Both the position numbers and the translations under genes were made by a program. From contig CM026425.1 in NCBI GenBank assembly GCA_014871385.1, positions 10,840,702 to 10,904,701 on the forward strand: a stretch of 64,000 nt of DNA, in the 5' to 3' direction. The notes under the pieces are model-generated. The model made no database searches. It saw only the letters and a program-made list of their open reading frames with translations, and was not told where the DNA came from. The stretch comes from Ceratodon purpureus (lineage: Eukaryota; Streptophyta; Bryopsida; Pseudoditrichales; Ditrichaceae). Shown here piece after piece: positions 11,291 to 23,696 of this stretch (positions are counted from its first letter, which is position 1; each line of letters begins with the position of its first letter).

Positions 11291-14200
11291 TGAATCACTT
11301 GTCAAGGGTTACAAAGTGATTCTTGCTGTTGCCGCGAATCTTCTGAATCAGGGGTATGAGGAGCTCTCCAATTCATCTGTGTACAAATTCATCCCTACCG
11401 GAATTGAGTTAGGTTTAAAACCCGGAGATATATATTTTAGAACTTTATGTTATGTGTACAACTATATCATTTTTTGGATAAGCTAAGATGAGATCATGGG
11501 CTTGTAATGAGCTGCAGGGGAAAGCTGAGTCGCTCACCGTTAGCGATTGTTTTTTTATTTTTTGGTTCTAGAAACTAATATTTAGAACACTTCCTTGTAC
11601 AGAGCCACGTTTCTTGTAAGCGTACTTTGTCGTGTGATGTTTTTCCAAACTCCCGGTTTTGTTCCATGTCGAGGAATCAATGTCCTGCAACCGAATGATT
11701 GCATTTTAGCACATGGATTTGTATTTCTGTGCAACTGTTATTCTTCATAGTGTAGTCGAAACAGATTCATTCGTCAAGTGTACGTATCCTAACCTCATCA
11801 CCGTAAATGAAAGCAAACCTGACTTAGAACAAAAGTTGCTTTTGAGATTGTAAATCGGCCTTAAGGGAGATGTTATCACTCGATAGGAACACTAATATGT
11901 AGTTGTAGCTTACAATTGTATACATTTGAATGTTGTACACTGTGAAAAACTCTGTCGTTGTGTGCATGCATAAAATTCGCAAAAATGTAATCGTTTCGGT
12001 AACCATTTTGGATGATGAGAAATACCTCTATTGCCACTAAACGAAGCTTCCCATACTGTTCCGTGGTACTGACATAGCACCTTTCGGTAACTTATTGAAA
12101 AATCTGGAGTAAAATTCTGCACAACACTTGTTAGAAAGACAGCAGTGCTCATTACATGTACACTGCCTCTATCGTTCTTGATATACAAGAAAGGAAACTA
12201 ACTGGGGAAGGACAATACAGCAGAAAAACTCGAGGAGATTTTGATTTAACATACTGCGATGACTTGGTATGATTTCAAGCAGTAAAATGCGCGGTTTGAG
12301 TTGCACAGTTTCTCGAAACTTAAGGGGCCGATCAAACTCTATCATGCAGTTTATCTGCACACTATGGCAGTTCATGATTAAATCCGACACCCACTCTACT
12401 CATCTCTCTGCTGACTTACACCCATATTGAGCTGCAAACAACTTTTGCTGGCCTCAATGCCGTAAATATGAAACTTTAATAGACTTTAGTACGTACACAG
12501 TGGAGTCGAATCATGTGGAGGACATGATTTGAATTAGTATCCACATGGGTGTAACTAACATGTCCTCATGTACTGGCCATGGCACTTTGAGCAACATCAT
12601 CTCTTTGAATATCTTCTCCACATGTTGGGTACATCAGCACCAGAATCATTTAGCTCAAGAACAGGAACTTCTCTAAATCCATAGCTCGAGTTGGTGACAA
12701 TCACTCTGTAAGAACTCATCAGATGATCTTCCATATTGGTCGGAAAATGGATACATGATTAGATCAGTTTCGCAAGATCTAAAGGTTGGATCCTGATGTA
12801 TTTGTGTCTTGAGTGGATTGGCCTGTATGAGTGAATGGCTTTGAAGGCGTTGAATCCACCAGGGAAAGTTGGCTTTACCTTTAAATCCAAATCAGGATAA
12901 ATTGGGAATATTGCAGGTGGTGCAAAAACATGGCAACTTGTATTTGACGCCAAGTGGTTGCTGGACGCCCAAACAACGCCCAAAGTGAGTCTGGACTACT
13001 TCGTTGGTTCTTAAGACCCCATCTCCAATATTTCGAACTGTACCAAGTTGTCACCACCTTCACTTATTGCAGAATATTAACTACATGCTTTCGACTCAAA
13101 AGGAAGTTCGAACCGATATGCTACATACCGACTCTAAAGTATTCTTTGCTATTGTTATCTGTTTGTGACAGAGTACCGTTAACAATTAACCAATACTATC
13201 CGTTTCACAAATTGCTTCATGTGTGCATGTCGTCACAGCAAATCATTCACGTACACATAACCTTGCAATAAATGATCCAAGCTTATTTTGACATTTGTTG
13301 GTAACCAGATGATTGAAAGTTGGGAGTTGTCCGGTTCTGGTTAGAACCCGGGAGATCGAAGCATCGTGACCAGTAAAACACATATGGACAGTATAATGGC
13401 AGCATAAATTTGCCCTTGAAAAGAGCTTACTAAATACTTGAGATGCGGATAGAAGAGGATGTGGTACTGAAGTGGCTAAACTAGAGAGGAGGTTTGAGTC
13501 GGTTGCCGACCTGGGGAAAGCTTCAAAGTGTTACTAGGCGAATAAATGTCTGCCACTAAGTTCGCGACCAAGCTATACCCCCAGATTCTGTGCTTGAGTA
13601 AATCGTGCGGTTTGGTATGAGAGAACACAGACATGTGGCTTGCAGATACATGATGGAGAAGAGGAAATTTACGTGCCGTATGCAACTCAATCAAGTTTAA
13701 AAATGAAATTCTTTAAGTTCATGTAGTGGTAGTAAGTTTGATAGGCCTCCCACGTAGAGATTCACTGTAGGTAAAGGCTCATAGAAAGCTTTTCTTGACC
13801 ACAGAAATGTTCTAATCTTTACCAAACAGTGCTGTAAGTGAAGCTTCACCTTCTTTGCAATATTGAAGGCTTTAATGAACACTGTAATCACTTTAGCTTG
13901 AAGAACGGCGCCAGTCTCTGACTCAGTTTCAACATGATAGCATAGTGTTACTAAATTCTGTAATTCTCGGAGCAAAGGACAGCAATCAGGATCTTAATTC
14001 GGATATTTCAGTGAAGAAAGGTTTGAGAAGGAACATCCAAAATAACAATCCGATCAAAGATTCTTGGACTAAGCTAGACGTAGTACTGTAGCTTGCAAGT
14101 GGGTCCGCCTCCCCTTGTGGTCCTTGCGGTGTGTCTCGAAATTCCTAAGCTTCTCCTTAATCCGGATATGAACTCATAAGATGAGTTTGAATTACTCGGG

Positions 14201-15189
14201 GCGACCCAGACTGTACTGTAGCTGATGTGCTATCAAGACAGAGGTCATGAAATGACACAAGTCTGACGTGTTGCAATATATACAATTCTATTGACTCGTT
14301 CCAATTCTGATGCCCAATGGTATTTCAAGTGGTCCATTTCAAGTTCCAGCGCTGAGCTGGACGGACACCAGTCGCTATTCCCCCTCACGGCTCTAGCTCG
14401 GATATTTTTGCATGCCAACCACAAAAAAGAATTGTTGAGCTAGTCGCATTACACTACTCAACGTCAGCTGTCATCACAGAGCTAATTGTTGGTTGAATCT
14501 TCTCTATCAAAATTTCCAACAATTCATGGTAATTTGCTTGTTGACCAGTACTGTAGGAATATGATCATGGATTGGTCTTAACGGGTCTAATAGCTGTCTG
14601 TGAGCCATTGAGACTGTCTTCCAGGTGCCACAACGTAGACTGGAAATGTGGGTCACGCTTAAGTTAATCACATCTAAGCACCATCAAGGCCTGCAAGAGC
14701 CGTCTGAAATGAAGCAACCTGGCTGGGCGACTTCAAATTCCAACATATTGATAGTGACTCAACACCAAACTCGCCAAATTTGAAGAGCTGATCGAAGTGA
14801 ATACGGGCGCTTCCCAAAACTCTGACACCTGGAAATATGAACATGAACATCGTTTTCAACCACTAAATTGGGCACTGCTTAATAATATACCTGAGATTTT
14901 TATGACATTATTGATTCCTAAATCCTGACCTAACAGTCAGAAGCACGTTACGCTGCGACCCACTCTACACCGAAGTTCGAACTGAGAGGTCTTCTGTCAG
15001 TAACGTTAGGAATTTTTTGCTGTGCTTCAGGTTTAAAAAACTGCCATCTAATTCACCTGTACAGCCAATTAACTTAGTTTCTGTTATACCAATCGATTTC
15101 ACGAACTTACTTCTGCGTCCTTTTCTATCATAGGTGATTCATGGTCAATCAGACGTCCAACAGTAACACACATGGCCACTGAATCCATT
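11291..15189. other. Intergenic; one possible minus-strand terminal exon
   Basis: No complete gene was seen. On the minus strand, 14828-14674 follows a good acceptor (tatttccag) and stays open for 50 codons to a TAG (VRVLGSARIHFDQLFKF...), so it could be the last exon of an unrecognised gene. No upstream partner exon was found. The rest is 3' flank of HMA2 and unstructured sequence. Confidence 0.3.
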
Positions 15190-15637
15190 CAAATTCCTCA
15201 AAAGCTATCCAGATTCAGATTGAAATTTAGAAAAGTTGGGGTGAATTTTTACATTATCAACCATGCCGCTTCGAGGCAGCCGGCTGGCCACGAATATCAA
15301 TGTCCAAATCCGACAACGACATCCGGCTCTCCACTGAAAGACGCTTTCCCTCACTACCAGGGCGGCCAGAAACGGACTTGCCAACTGGGTAAACCTTGAA
15401 GCCAACTCCGCCTTCAATAAAAGAGGAATGAGTTCATGTCTTTCTCACTTTCCTCTGTATCAAAGCTTGCATAAGGCACTCTCGACCGAACCCCCTCACC
15501 TCATGAGACCTCCCTCTTTTTCAGATCCACCTACATTCCTGTGCGAAGAGCACTGAGATTGATCAAAGTTCTGAACTCCTTCGGCACAAAAACGGTCCTG
15601 CAGAAGACAGTTTCAAGCTCATTTGCAGACTATCACG

Positions 15638-17088
15638 ATGTCGAGGCTATCGATTGATGATGTGAGTTATAGATTCAGCTTCAAATAGATTTGCAGTACA
15701 TTTAAGTCTAGGATTGATCCAACTCAGAGGTAGATCTATTAATTTGGCAATTTGTGATGAATTTTTTGTGACTCTTGCAGATGTTTTACGGAAAGCCGGA
15801 GCGAGTGCGTTACGTTGCCGGCGGAGGATCAGGTAGCTATGGTGGATATCAAGCTGGTCCTCACTACTACTCTGATGGCGACGATTACTACAGCCATCGC
15901 CACAGCGGTCACAGTGGTCGTGCGCCGGTGTATCCCAGCTCCGTCAGTGGTCGGCCAATATTACCCGTGAGTTTCCAAAGTCTTCTTTCCTGTGAATTAA
16001 GCTTCAAAAACTTGCGTTCTAGTAATCTGTTATTTGTATTAATCGTTGGGTCCAAGGGCCGGCATTCGATTGAAAACCAAGATTACTTGGACTGTCGATA
16101 TATAGGAGAGGTTTGCAATATTGAAAAGAGGCAATCGGCTACGCTTGCTAGCTTCTTAGAATTGCTGTTTGAGTTGAGGATTATACGGATGCATTGTGAT
16201 GGTTCAATAGTCCTAATCTGATGACTTCAGCTATTTGTACACCTCTGTTGTTTCATGTGTTGCTTGGCCTTTTCGTCTACGTATCTGCTGTTGAGTAGTG
16301 CCTCTTTCCTTTCAAGTAGTTGTAAAAGTGGACTTAATTAAAGGCGCCTATATTCTGTAAAATTCCTTGTCATTGTCGGTGATGATCGGAGATATCGTTT
16401 ACTTCGTCGTTCATTATTGTGAAGTACATATTTAGAATCTTCGATATAGGTCGAATATCGTTCTTATGTTAACAGTTGAAGTTGTGCGTTTTGTATAGGA
16501 TGTCCGACTGAGTGTACCAATGGATACTTTAAGGTGTGTGGAGAAGATCAAAGAAGCTCTCGACATCAGTGGTAAGCACTCTTCTTTGTTGCAAATTTAC
16601 CTAATATCTTATCTGACAATCAGTTATCCAACAAATTCATGTCAATCTTCTTCTACCTCTTTCCTGACGAGAGCTTATGATATAAAATCGCAGGTGTTTA
16701 CAGCGTCCACTGTGACATTCCCAGCCAAACCGTGACGGTGTCAGGGAACGTCGCCCCACAAGCTCTGCTGAAGAGGGTGAAGCATGTCAAGAGAAAATCA
16801 AAGATCCTGTCATACACCAACCTCTACACCGACTCGAGTCACAACATGATGGCAGGCTCACACCACGGTCGCACAAGCTCTTCCACAACATCATATGGTA
16901 TGTCAGCTCCAGGTTATGGATCTTCAGCAATGTATGGCTCCAACTCTTACCACAGGTCCGGGCGCTTCCCGAGTCCTCCAAGGGACCATTCATACTACAG
17001 CCGGAACAATCACCACACATTTGTGCGCCCTGGGAGCTACGACGACCACTACAGGCCTTCTCATGAGCACCATTACACTTATTACTGA
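15638..17088 (+). CDS. HMA-fold protein HMA3 (225 aa, four exons)
   Basis: Exons: 15638-15661, 15781-15966, 16499-16571 and 16694-17088 (TGA). The sum is 678 nt (226 codons) with consistent phases. Residues 1-70 are a Gly/His/Tyr/Asp-rich N-terminus (MSRLSIDD, then MFYGKPERVRYVAGGG and a YYSDGDDYYSHRHSGHS stretch). Residues 71-138 form the HMA-like domain (DVRLSVPM, EKIKEALDI, CDIPSQTVTVSGN, LLKRVKHVKRKSK). The tail to 225 is Ser/Tyr/His-rich and ends HEHHYTYY. The metal loop is PMDTLRCV, so one Cys and no CxxC. The basic HVKRKS motif just after the domain is shared exactly with HMA2. It is the intact parent or sister of the broken copy at 52.8 kb. Metal binding by the His-rich N-terminus is conceivable but unproven. 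Confidence 0.8.
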
Positions 17089-18668
17089 TCCAGCTCCGAG
17101 CAGAGGTGACAAAGGTTACTGTAATGTTGCACCACTTCGATGTTTCAGTAATAAGGACATGATAATATTTTTGGTCTCTGTCCGATAGGGAGTCAGGGAT
17201 GCTCTAGGTATGCTAGTTAGGAGAGGTTTTCTAACCATGCCCAGTTTTCAACATGAGAATAGAAGTAACAGTGTATATCGTGAGGTAGAGTGAAAAAAAG
17301 GAGTGTAACGTTGTAGTTTCACCGTATTTTAGCACTTCGATAATTTTTTTGATTTTTTATTCATATTTTGAATTTTTGTAGAGATGGAATACCATAAGCC
17401 TGGTAGATTCTTTGGATTACCAAAATATTGTGAAGTTACCACACATAATATATCCTTATTTTTAAAGTCTTTTGGTGCAACGTTATAGATATAATGATAT
17501 TCATTTACAACTTTTTATTGATGATTCTATGAAGATATATTAGTTAATTACAAGCATCCTATTATGTTTAGAATGCTTACAGGCTTCATTACTTTACTAA
17601 TTATTTGATTACTCACTTTCAAACCTCAAAATATTTTCAAAGATTACCATAGGTAGATCCGTAGACTTGACATTCATCAGTTGGTAGACTTTAACATTCA
17701 CACCAGTGTACACACAATCCTTGCTATCAATATTGAAAGACCAGATTGCTCAATTGTTTGTTGCAACATGCTGGGGAAAAGTACGTACCTCCAGCAGACG
17801 CTCATAGGTTTGGTTGCAATGGAGTCTACTGCAGAAGCACCAGAAAGATGTCTATCAAAGTGATCAGCAAGTTTTCTGATATAAAAACATGCATGATACA
17901 GTACCAGTCGAAAACCCTCACTGTTTGTACCATTTTGGGCTCGCAAAGTGTGTTGATCGACGGAGCAGAGTAAGTCCTCGTCAGAATGATTTTGTTCCAA
18001 TGCCAGGCTCAAGAATAATTGCAGCTAACTAATTAGTGATTATGCTGGAATTGAGTGTTACTTATGAGATCCGACGAGAACGAATCCAGAAGTTGCAATC
18101 TCTAGTAGATGATGCAAGGCCGGAACTGCAAAAGGAAGTACTCTGGCGTCAGACTTAAGCTGCACCACTTAACAATTAGATGTGATCTTCTAAAAAGTTG
18201 GCCGACTCCCCTGCCTCCGCTGTTGGGCTCATGTGTGAGCTCGCTGCCGCCTAAAATTCCAAGCAGAACTGCTAAAATAACACCTAATATTCTTTTGAAG
18301 CTTCATCAACAAGCTCAACCAACCGACACACTGTATCATCGTATCATAGCTCAGCTTCAGACTTAGAAGAAGACGATCACGTGGATTTCACAGATGAGTT
18401 CGAGAGCCATCTTAAGCTGCCTGCCAGTTTGTAGTGATTGATAATCTGGTCGATGTATGGGAGCAAACATCTTGATTGATGTTGAGCTGCCTGTACTGGC
18501 TCGCTACGGCCAGTTGAGTCCTTTCTTGATTTACAGATAAGAGGATTTTGCATACAAAGTTTTGAGAACTGAGCTTGTGGGTTGCGTTAGATTATTGCAG
18601 TTGTTCAGGAATCAGTTTACAAGAGTTTATTTGGGACGTGATAACTTAGGTTGGTTTGGGGGAGATTA
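17089..18668. other. Intergenic between HMA3 and the CxxC gene
   Basis: AT-rich and non-coding as far as can be seen. Most of it (to about 18320) is missing from copy B. The remaining 350 bp upstream of the CxxC gene is conserved between copies A and B and may hold its promoter. Confidence 0.5.
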
Positions 18669-19343
18669 ATGGGTTGTTGGGACGAATGGTGTGTGGTATG
18701 CGGGGGTCCTCCGTGCGCTCCCGATCCTGAGGTTCATGTCTTCCGTGATGATGCCGAGTCTGAAGAGGAAGCCGAAACCGAAGCCAAGGGACTGCGTGCT
18801 CTGAATTTCCAAGACTTCGAATGGCTGGAGAAGTATGTTGGCATCAATGAGGCAGAGGAGATCATCCCTTTGGGTGGCTACGCAGATTATGGTTACTTCT
18901 ATCTGGCCGATGGGACCACGCGGTTCGGTGGCGCAACCAACGTCCAATGTAGGCATGAAGTGGAGCCCAACTTGTTTGGCTTGTTCTGTCACGAGAAGTG
19001 TTTTAGAGTGCTTGAGAGGGATCTTCAGTATATTCTTCGATTTCACGATGTGTGGCCGATGCTGATGCAGCAAAAGCTTGGCGGCCACTTGGAGGATTAC
19101 ACGGATTACGGAGGCATGGAGGTTTACCACTCCCAGTATTTCATGTTCAGGGAGTTGTTCCTTGATGGTAAGGAGTGGATGTTGCGAGATCCGATGACAC
19201 ACCGTGACAATGCTGAGCGCATTTTGAAGGTGTGGCGCCCCATAGTCAAGAGCGGATTTAAGGTTAACAAACGCAAGCAGCCTGGTGAAGGCCATGAATC
19301 TCAAGCTGCAGATGAAGGTGTTCAAGGTCTTGATGATCACTGA
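18669..19343 (+). CDS. Uncharacterised CxxC-motif protein (224 aa), copy A
   Basis: Single-exon frame from ATG 18669 to TGA 19343. The protein opens MGCWDEWCVVCGGPPC, a clustered-Cys N-terminus (CVVC) that could bind zinc, and Gly2 could allow myristoylation (inferred). An acidic stretch follows (DDAESEEEAETEAKG), then an aromatic core with a second Cys/His group (QCRHEVEPNLFGLFCHEKCF), and a C-terminal block WMLRDPMTHRDNAERILKVW. The order of N-terminal CxxC, central FCHxxCF and terminal DPxTxxxNxERIxKxW resembles uncharacterised algal/moss/fungal proteins as I recall them; no activity is known to me. The nearest alternative start (TTG, six codons upstream) was rejected. The copy at 54.1 kb is frameshifted and has lost one of the Cys. 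Confidence 0.65.
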   Translation: MGCWDEWCVVCGGPPCAPDPEVHVFRDDAESEEEAETEAKGLRALNFQDFEWLEKYVGINEAEEIIPLGGYADYGYFYLADGTTRFGGATNVQCRHEVEPNLFGLFCHEKCFRVLERDLQYILRFHDVWPMLMQQKLGGHLEDYTDYGGMEVYHSQYFMFRELFLDGKEWMLRDPMTHRDNAERILKVWRPIVKSGFKVNKRKQPGEGHESQAADEGVQGLDDH

Positions 19344-21351
19344 ACTGCGTCCAAGTAGACAAATAAGAAGTTTACAAGTTCTCCACTTCCACAAAGTTCT
19401 CCACAGAACTGACTCGAGCAAGGTGTAGGGTTTTCTTCACATGGTGCACGAGAATGTGCGCATCGAGAGGGGTGGGAGAGCTTTCAGAATTTCTTTCTTC
19501 TGAATGTAGCAGATGTAGTAGTGGGGTCAAGTCGATTATCACTAGAGATCATGTTCAATGTCCGCTTTAGTGTGAGCATGAGAAATTTTGCAGCTGGGAA
19601 TGCATTGTATGTACAACTTTGTCCTCGATGGCAATTCTTCTTATTCATCTTGTGGTGCTGATATTGGATTTCCTCTCTGTGCACAATTTTAGGTTTGTTC
19701 TTGTAGAGAACTTGCTTGAAACCTTGGAAAGATTGATTTAGAGATTAGAAGCTCAACCCTGACATGCTTGAATTATTGGTCACTTCACTTAGTGATGTGC
19801 ACCAAGAGATGGTTTAAAATTATCCATCTCTGTGACACGGTAGCGAGTATTGAAGTGCCCCATCTCGTGAATTTTGTTGCACTCCCAGAGATTCACTCAG
19901 GGAGGAATTTCAGTCATGTTCAGGTGAAACGGAGCTTTTGGGTCGCCTAGCATATGTAACATGTTCAGGTATCCTCTCCCGTACTTATATGCTCTAAGTC
20001 TCAAAGTTGGATAATATAAGCGATCATGCTGCAATTCAGATTGAACACTGTAATCGATCCACTGTGCATTTCTTTTCCAAATCACATGATTCCTTGGATA
20101 TGATGTAACTGAGTACTGTCAGTTATCTCGTTTTTGAGTTAGCATTACATATCGAGCTCGAGGGTGGTGTGCACATTGAAAGGCAAGGATATTGGACCTG
20201 AAAGATTGTCACAATCTTCGGATATTCTGTTTCTAGAGCTTCACCGCTGTGGTCAGGACTCAGGATTTTCAAAGAATATGCCAGAGCTGTTTTGTTTCCA
20301 AAAAACATCACTCCGCAAAACCCTTCCCAGAACTGTTGCTCATTCTACAATATTGAAGAATTAGATGACTCCTCTCATCATCTACGAGATTCAGTCTAGC
20401 AGTGAATAAATAGGTAGAAATGCATGTGGTGCTTGTTTGTGAAGATTGTTTTGCCAATGAGCTCAACTAAGTATCAAGTAAAAGGACTGACGCTAACAGC
20501 AGTGCCTGTCGTTGTAGCCAGTCAATCGTTCTTATTATTGCGCACCTAGTTCACTGCGTCATGATTTCACTATGAAATATACCACCTCCCCAACTCAAAA
20601 TTGCATACCACTCACCACCAATTGATGCGCCCCGGTTAGGATTGACACAAAGAAAGGGTTGAAGGATAATAGCGAAACTTAGACTGTCACAGCATGGCTT
20701 TAGCAACAGTATTCCCGGAATCATCATAAACTGCATGCCTCGTGATCGTCGTAAGTTGAGAGCTGAGTAGGATGATGGTGGAGGGCCGCAGCAACAAGCC
20801 AGGTTGGACGTACTTTACTGAGACAGGCCTGGGGAAATTTCATGAGATTTGCTAATTGCAAGCTGGCCTAGCAAAGCGATTGCCAGATCTCATGTTCACC
20901 ATTTGCCTCTGGTTCACGGCTTTTGTACATTGTGTGCATCCACACGTACTCATTGGAAGTTTTCGTCTGCTTTGCTGCTACAGGTGATCGTTCTGCATCG
21001 TGGGTTGCGGTGAAGTGGAATCTAGAGCTATATCTGTTTGGCCGGCTTGGATTTGCTTTGCTTCGATCGATTGAGGCTGTTGAGTAGGCTGTTGAGTTTG
21101 ATTTGTTGAGGCTCTTGATCTTCTGAAGAATTGGCACGGAGTTGTTGTAGAGCTCAATTTCTGCGCGTCCTCTCCCTGCATCGGCAAAGGAAAAGAGGGA
21201 ATAGATAGGTGGTTGAAGCTTGATGCAAGCAGCAAGTGATCTGTCGAGGCTCTGGAGTGAGGTTTTTTAAGGATTGTGGGTTTAAGGAGGGTTTAAGGAT
21301 TTCCGGCCACGACCATATTTGTGAGTCTCATTCTGGAGGGGATTAGGTTGG
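19344..21351. other. Non-coding stretch between CxxC and DUF4283-like ORFs
   Basis: Conserved between copies A and B. From about 20269 it is also present in copy C. A short frame ending at 20399 (EYARAVLFPKN...) is open in all copies, but every base difference from copy C in it changes the amino acid, which argues against selection on a protein. The last 500 bp, well kept in all copies, probably contain the promoter of the DUF4283-like ORF. Confidence 0.4.
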
Positions 21352-21909
21352 ATGTTGATTGAAACCATGGGCAAGGCGATGTCCAAGATGATGGGGACCA
21401 CGGCAGTCGCACCGCCGCAGGCCGTTAACCCATCAGGAGCCGTTGCACCATCACAGGACGATATTCAAGATTGGCAGCTGGTTGCTACTGAGGAGCCCAG
21501 GCGATGGCGTCGCGACAAGCCAGAGCAAGATGTAGGTCGAACTCTCACGGATAAACGACCGGACCGCTTGTATGCAATCGGCTATTGCTCTACCAAGTTG
21601 CCCCGGTACGAAGTGCTCCGAGAATGGGTCGCCACCACATTTCCAGATTCCGATCGCAGGCGCAATCCTAACATGCTGCGCAATGGCTTCTTCGAGGTGA
21701 AGTTTCGTTCAAGTCATGCTAGAGATCGAGCACTGGCCGGCAGTCCTTACGCTCTCGAAGGCACTGTGATCACACTCTTTCCGTGGAGCAAGGATCCTAA
21801 GAGACCCAAGGTCCCTTCCAAGGTGACCCCCGAACCGCATGAACCTCAGCGACAGAACTTTGAGGAGATCGAAGGTGATCAACCTGTTGCGGTGACAATC
21901 AGTCGTTGA
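21352..21909 (+). CDS. DUF4283-like single-domain protein (185 aa), copy A
   Basis: Open frame from ATG 21352 to TGA 21909. Residues about 70-160 carry the pattern LYAIGY, YEVLREWVATTFP, NGFFEVKF, RDRAL, LEGTVITLFPW, which follows the plant DUF4283 layout (a small domain at the N-terminus of many LINE-type ORF1 and host proteins). No zinc knuckle or reverse transcriptase follows. The N-terminus (MGKAMSKMMGTTAVAPPQAV) is low complexity. The frame is open in copies B and C. A differs from both at three residues (Asp for Ala after WRR; Gly and Ala in the SPY region), so A carries the derived changes. It could be a domesticated or residual retroelement ORF. Assignment rests on pattern only. Confidence 0.5.
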   Translation: MLIETMGKAMSKMMGTTAVAPPQAVNPSGAVAPSQDDIQDWQLVATEEPRRWRRDKPEQDVGRTLTDKRPDRLYAIGYCSTKLPRYEVLREWVATTFPDSDRRRNPNMLRNGFFEVKFRSSHARDRALAGSPYALEGTVITLFPWSKDPKRPKVPSKVTPEPHEPQRQNFEEIEGDQPVAVTISR

Positions 21910-22599
21910 ATATATCAGTCTCTTGAATCGCTGTGGTAAACGTAGTCACAATTTCTCCGTGCCTTTCGAAACTCTGCAGTACCCTGTTTTTCGTGGAGCC
22001 AATGAGAGATGCAGTAGAAGTAGAGGCTGTCGTTCTAGTTGCAGTGCAGATGCTGTAGCAGTTGTACATTTGAGACCGCTGCTGGAACTAGAACCAATAG
22101 TTAGTGACGACTCTCACAAGCAAGTGGAGAACATAGACCCAATCAGCCGCAGTGTACTCCAAGTACAAAGTTGCTTACATCTAGCCAAGCTTTCCCGTAG
22201 TCTTTTCAATTTCGCATGTACGCAGATCTCATTTTCTTGCTTAGCATTTTTTATTTAGATTTGTAAATAGAGTTTTGGGGCTTTGGAGACTGTAGACAAG
22301 CTTCTTAGAAGATAATATGTGACTTCGTCGGAGCAGAACACAAATTAAGTGCTTCTCTTTACTTCAATGTAAGAATCTTTTTAGCTTGATGAAGTGATTT
22401 TTTCGGCAGCATCTGTTTAGTGTTGTTTATGCTGATGATCCTTACTGGATTGGAGGATGATTGAAATGCTTTATGTATGGTTTTTAATGTGCCCCGGCTA
22501 CCTTGCAGTGCTTCGATCATAGATGCTCGATCCCCTTTGATCTCCTCAAAGTTCTGTCGCTGAGGTTCATGCGGTTCGGGGGTCACCTTGAGAGGGACC
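21810..22599. repeat. Inverted repeat built from the ORF's 3' end, copy A
   Basis: Arm 1 (21810-21880) is the last coding part of the DUF4283-like ORF. Arm 2 (22529-22599) is its reverse complement, over about 70 bp with few mismatches (the string gaaccgcatgaacctcagcg recurs inverted). The spacer is about 650 bp. A transcript across both could fold into a long hairpin. Copy B has the same pair; copy C lacks arm 2. Confidence 0.75.
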
Positions 22600-23696
22600 C
22601 TGATCTCAATTGCTCTCATGAGAGCGATTCTTACACCCCTGCTGTTCGCCTCTCACTTGCCTTTGTCGATCAAAATTTTATGTAAAACCATCTGAATGCT
22701 TCAATTCTCTTGTTGTATGGCCGGAATAAATTGAATTCATTAAGAGCGACGTCTGCTGGTTCAGGTCAGTGAGCCTCAGGTAACAGAGGGAACCCCTCTT
22801 CAGATTTTTGAACCAATATGGAAGTTGTTCCAATTCCTGACTAACATATCCCTGAAGAAACATGGCCGGTGAATCCAGGATTACATCCACAGTTGTGTGA
22901 GCAGCTGTGTGCGATTGATGATGCACATGACTAGTAGCAGAGAATTAGCTGTATGAAATTCCATGGTAGGAACCCATAAGTTGGAGAAATGGCGCAACAG
23001 AGCTGGCAAATTAGAGAAACAACGGCGCAGCGATACCTCACAACTCTTTTCAAGCACCAATACTTCTTAACACTTAAGAATCATTAATCATCTTCTCTGA
23101 GTTCCGTCGTTCCTCTTGTCTTCCTGAACTCTTCCTGCGTTGTCCTTACTTTGATGATCTCTGCTTCACTCTGAAATTCATCATAATTTGAGGTTCGTTA
23201 CTCGCAGTCGATGCGTATTTTTATATGAAACTCTTTGCACCATATACTTGGAATGAAACTGTGTGGCTACTACTGTTGTTGAAGGTTTCAAATACTACAT
23301 AAAATGACTGATCACTCTGGATTGCTAATGATCTGGGATTACCAAAAGGTCAGCGTTATGATAATTATAAAATGGTAGTCTAATGCTTAATAGACTTAGT
23401 GTTAGTACAACATGCACAATGCAATAAGGAGAAGCACATGTCAAAGTGACATGTAATATTCTGTGTCGAGCCCTATTTGCATTAGCTGGTGAAATCTGGC
23501 TTGTGCTTATGTCTTGCACTAATACGCAGAAGTTCACAGAGAAAGATGAGTACTTAAATTCTTTATTTGCCTCAATTAGACACATTGAGTCTGCCTTCGA
23601 AATTTTTCGCAGTCGGACACGTCAGCGCCTGTAGTTCAGTGTTCATGACTTGAGAGGGTGTTATTTTGCAAAAATGATGGAGGTTTGAAGTGGCAG
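21910..23696. other. Non-coding region downstream of DUF4283-like ORF
   Basis: Apart from inverted-repeat arm 2, no gene is supported. A minus-strand frame at 22926-22678 (identical in copy B) has a weak LRR-like string (LPYWFKNLKR) but no context. About 410 bp (22615-23028) are missing from copy C. Confidence 0.35.

Noticed and set aside
15172..15417. Open frames on both strands upstream of HMA3
   Set aside because: Frame not kept in copy B (indels at 52.43 kb); probably promoter DNA.
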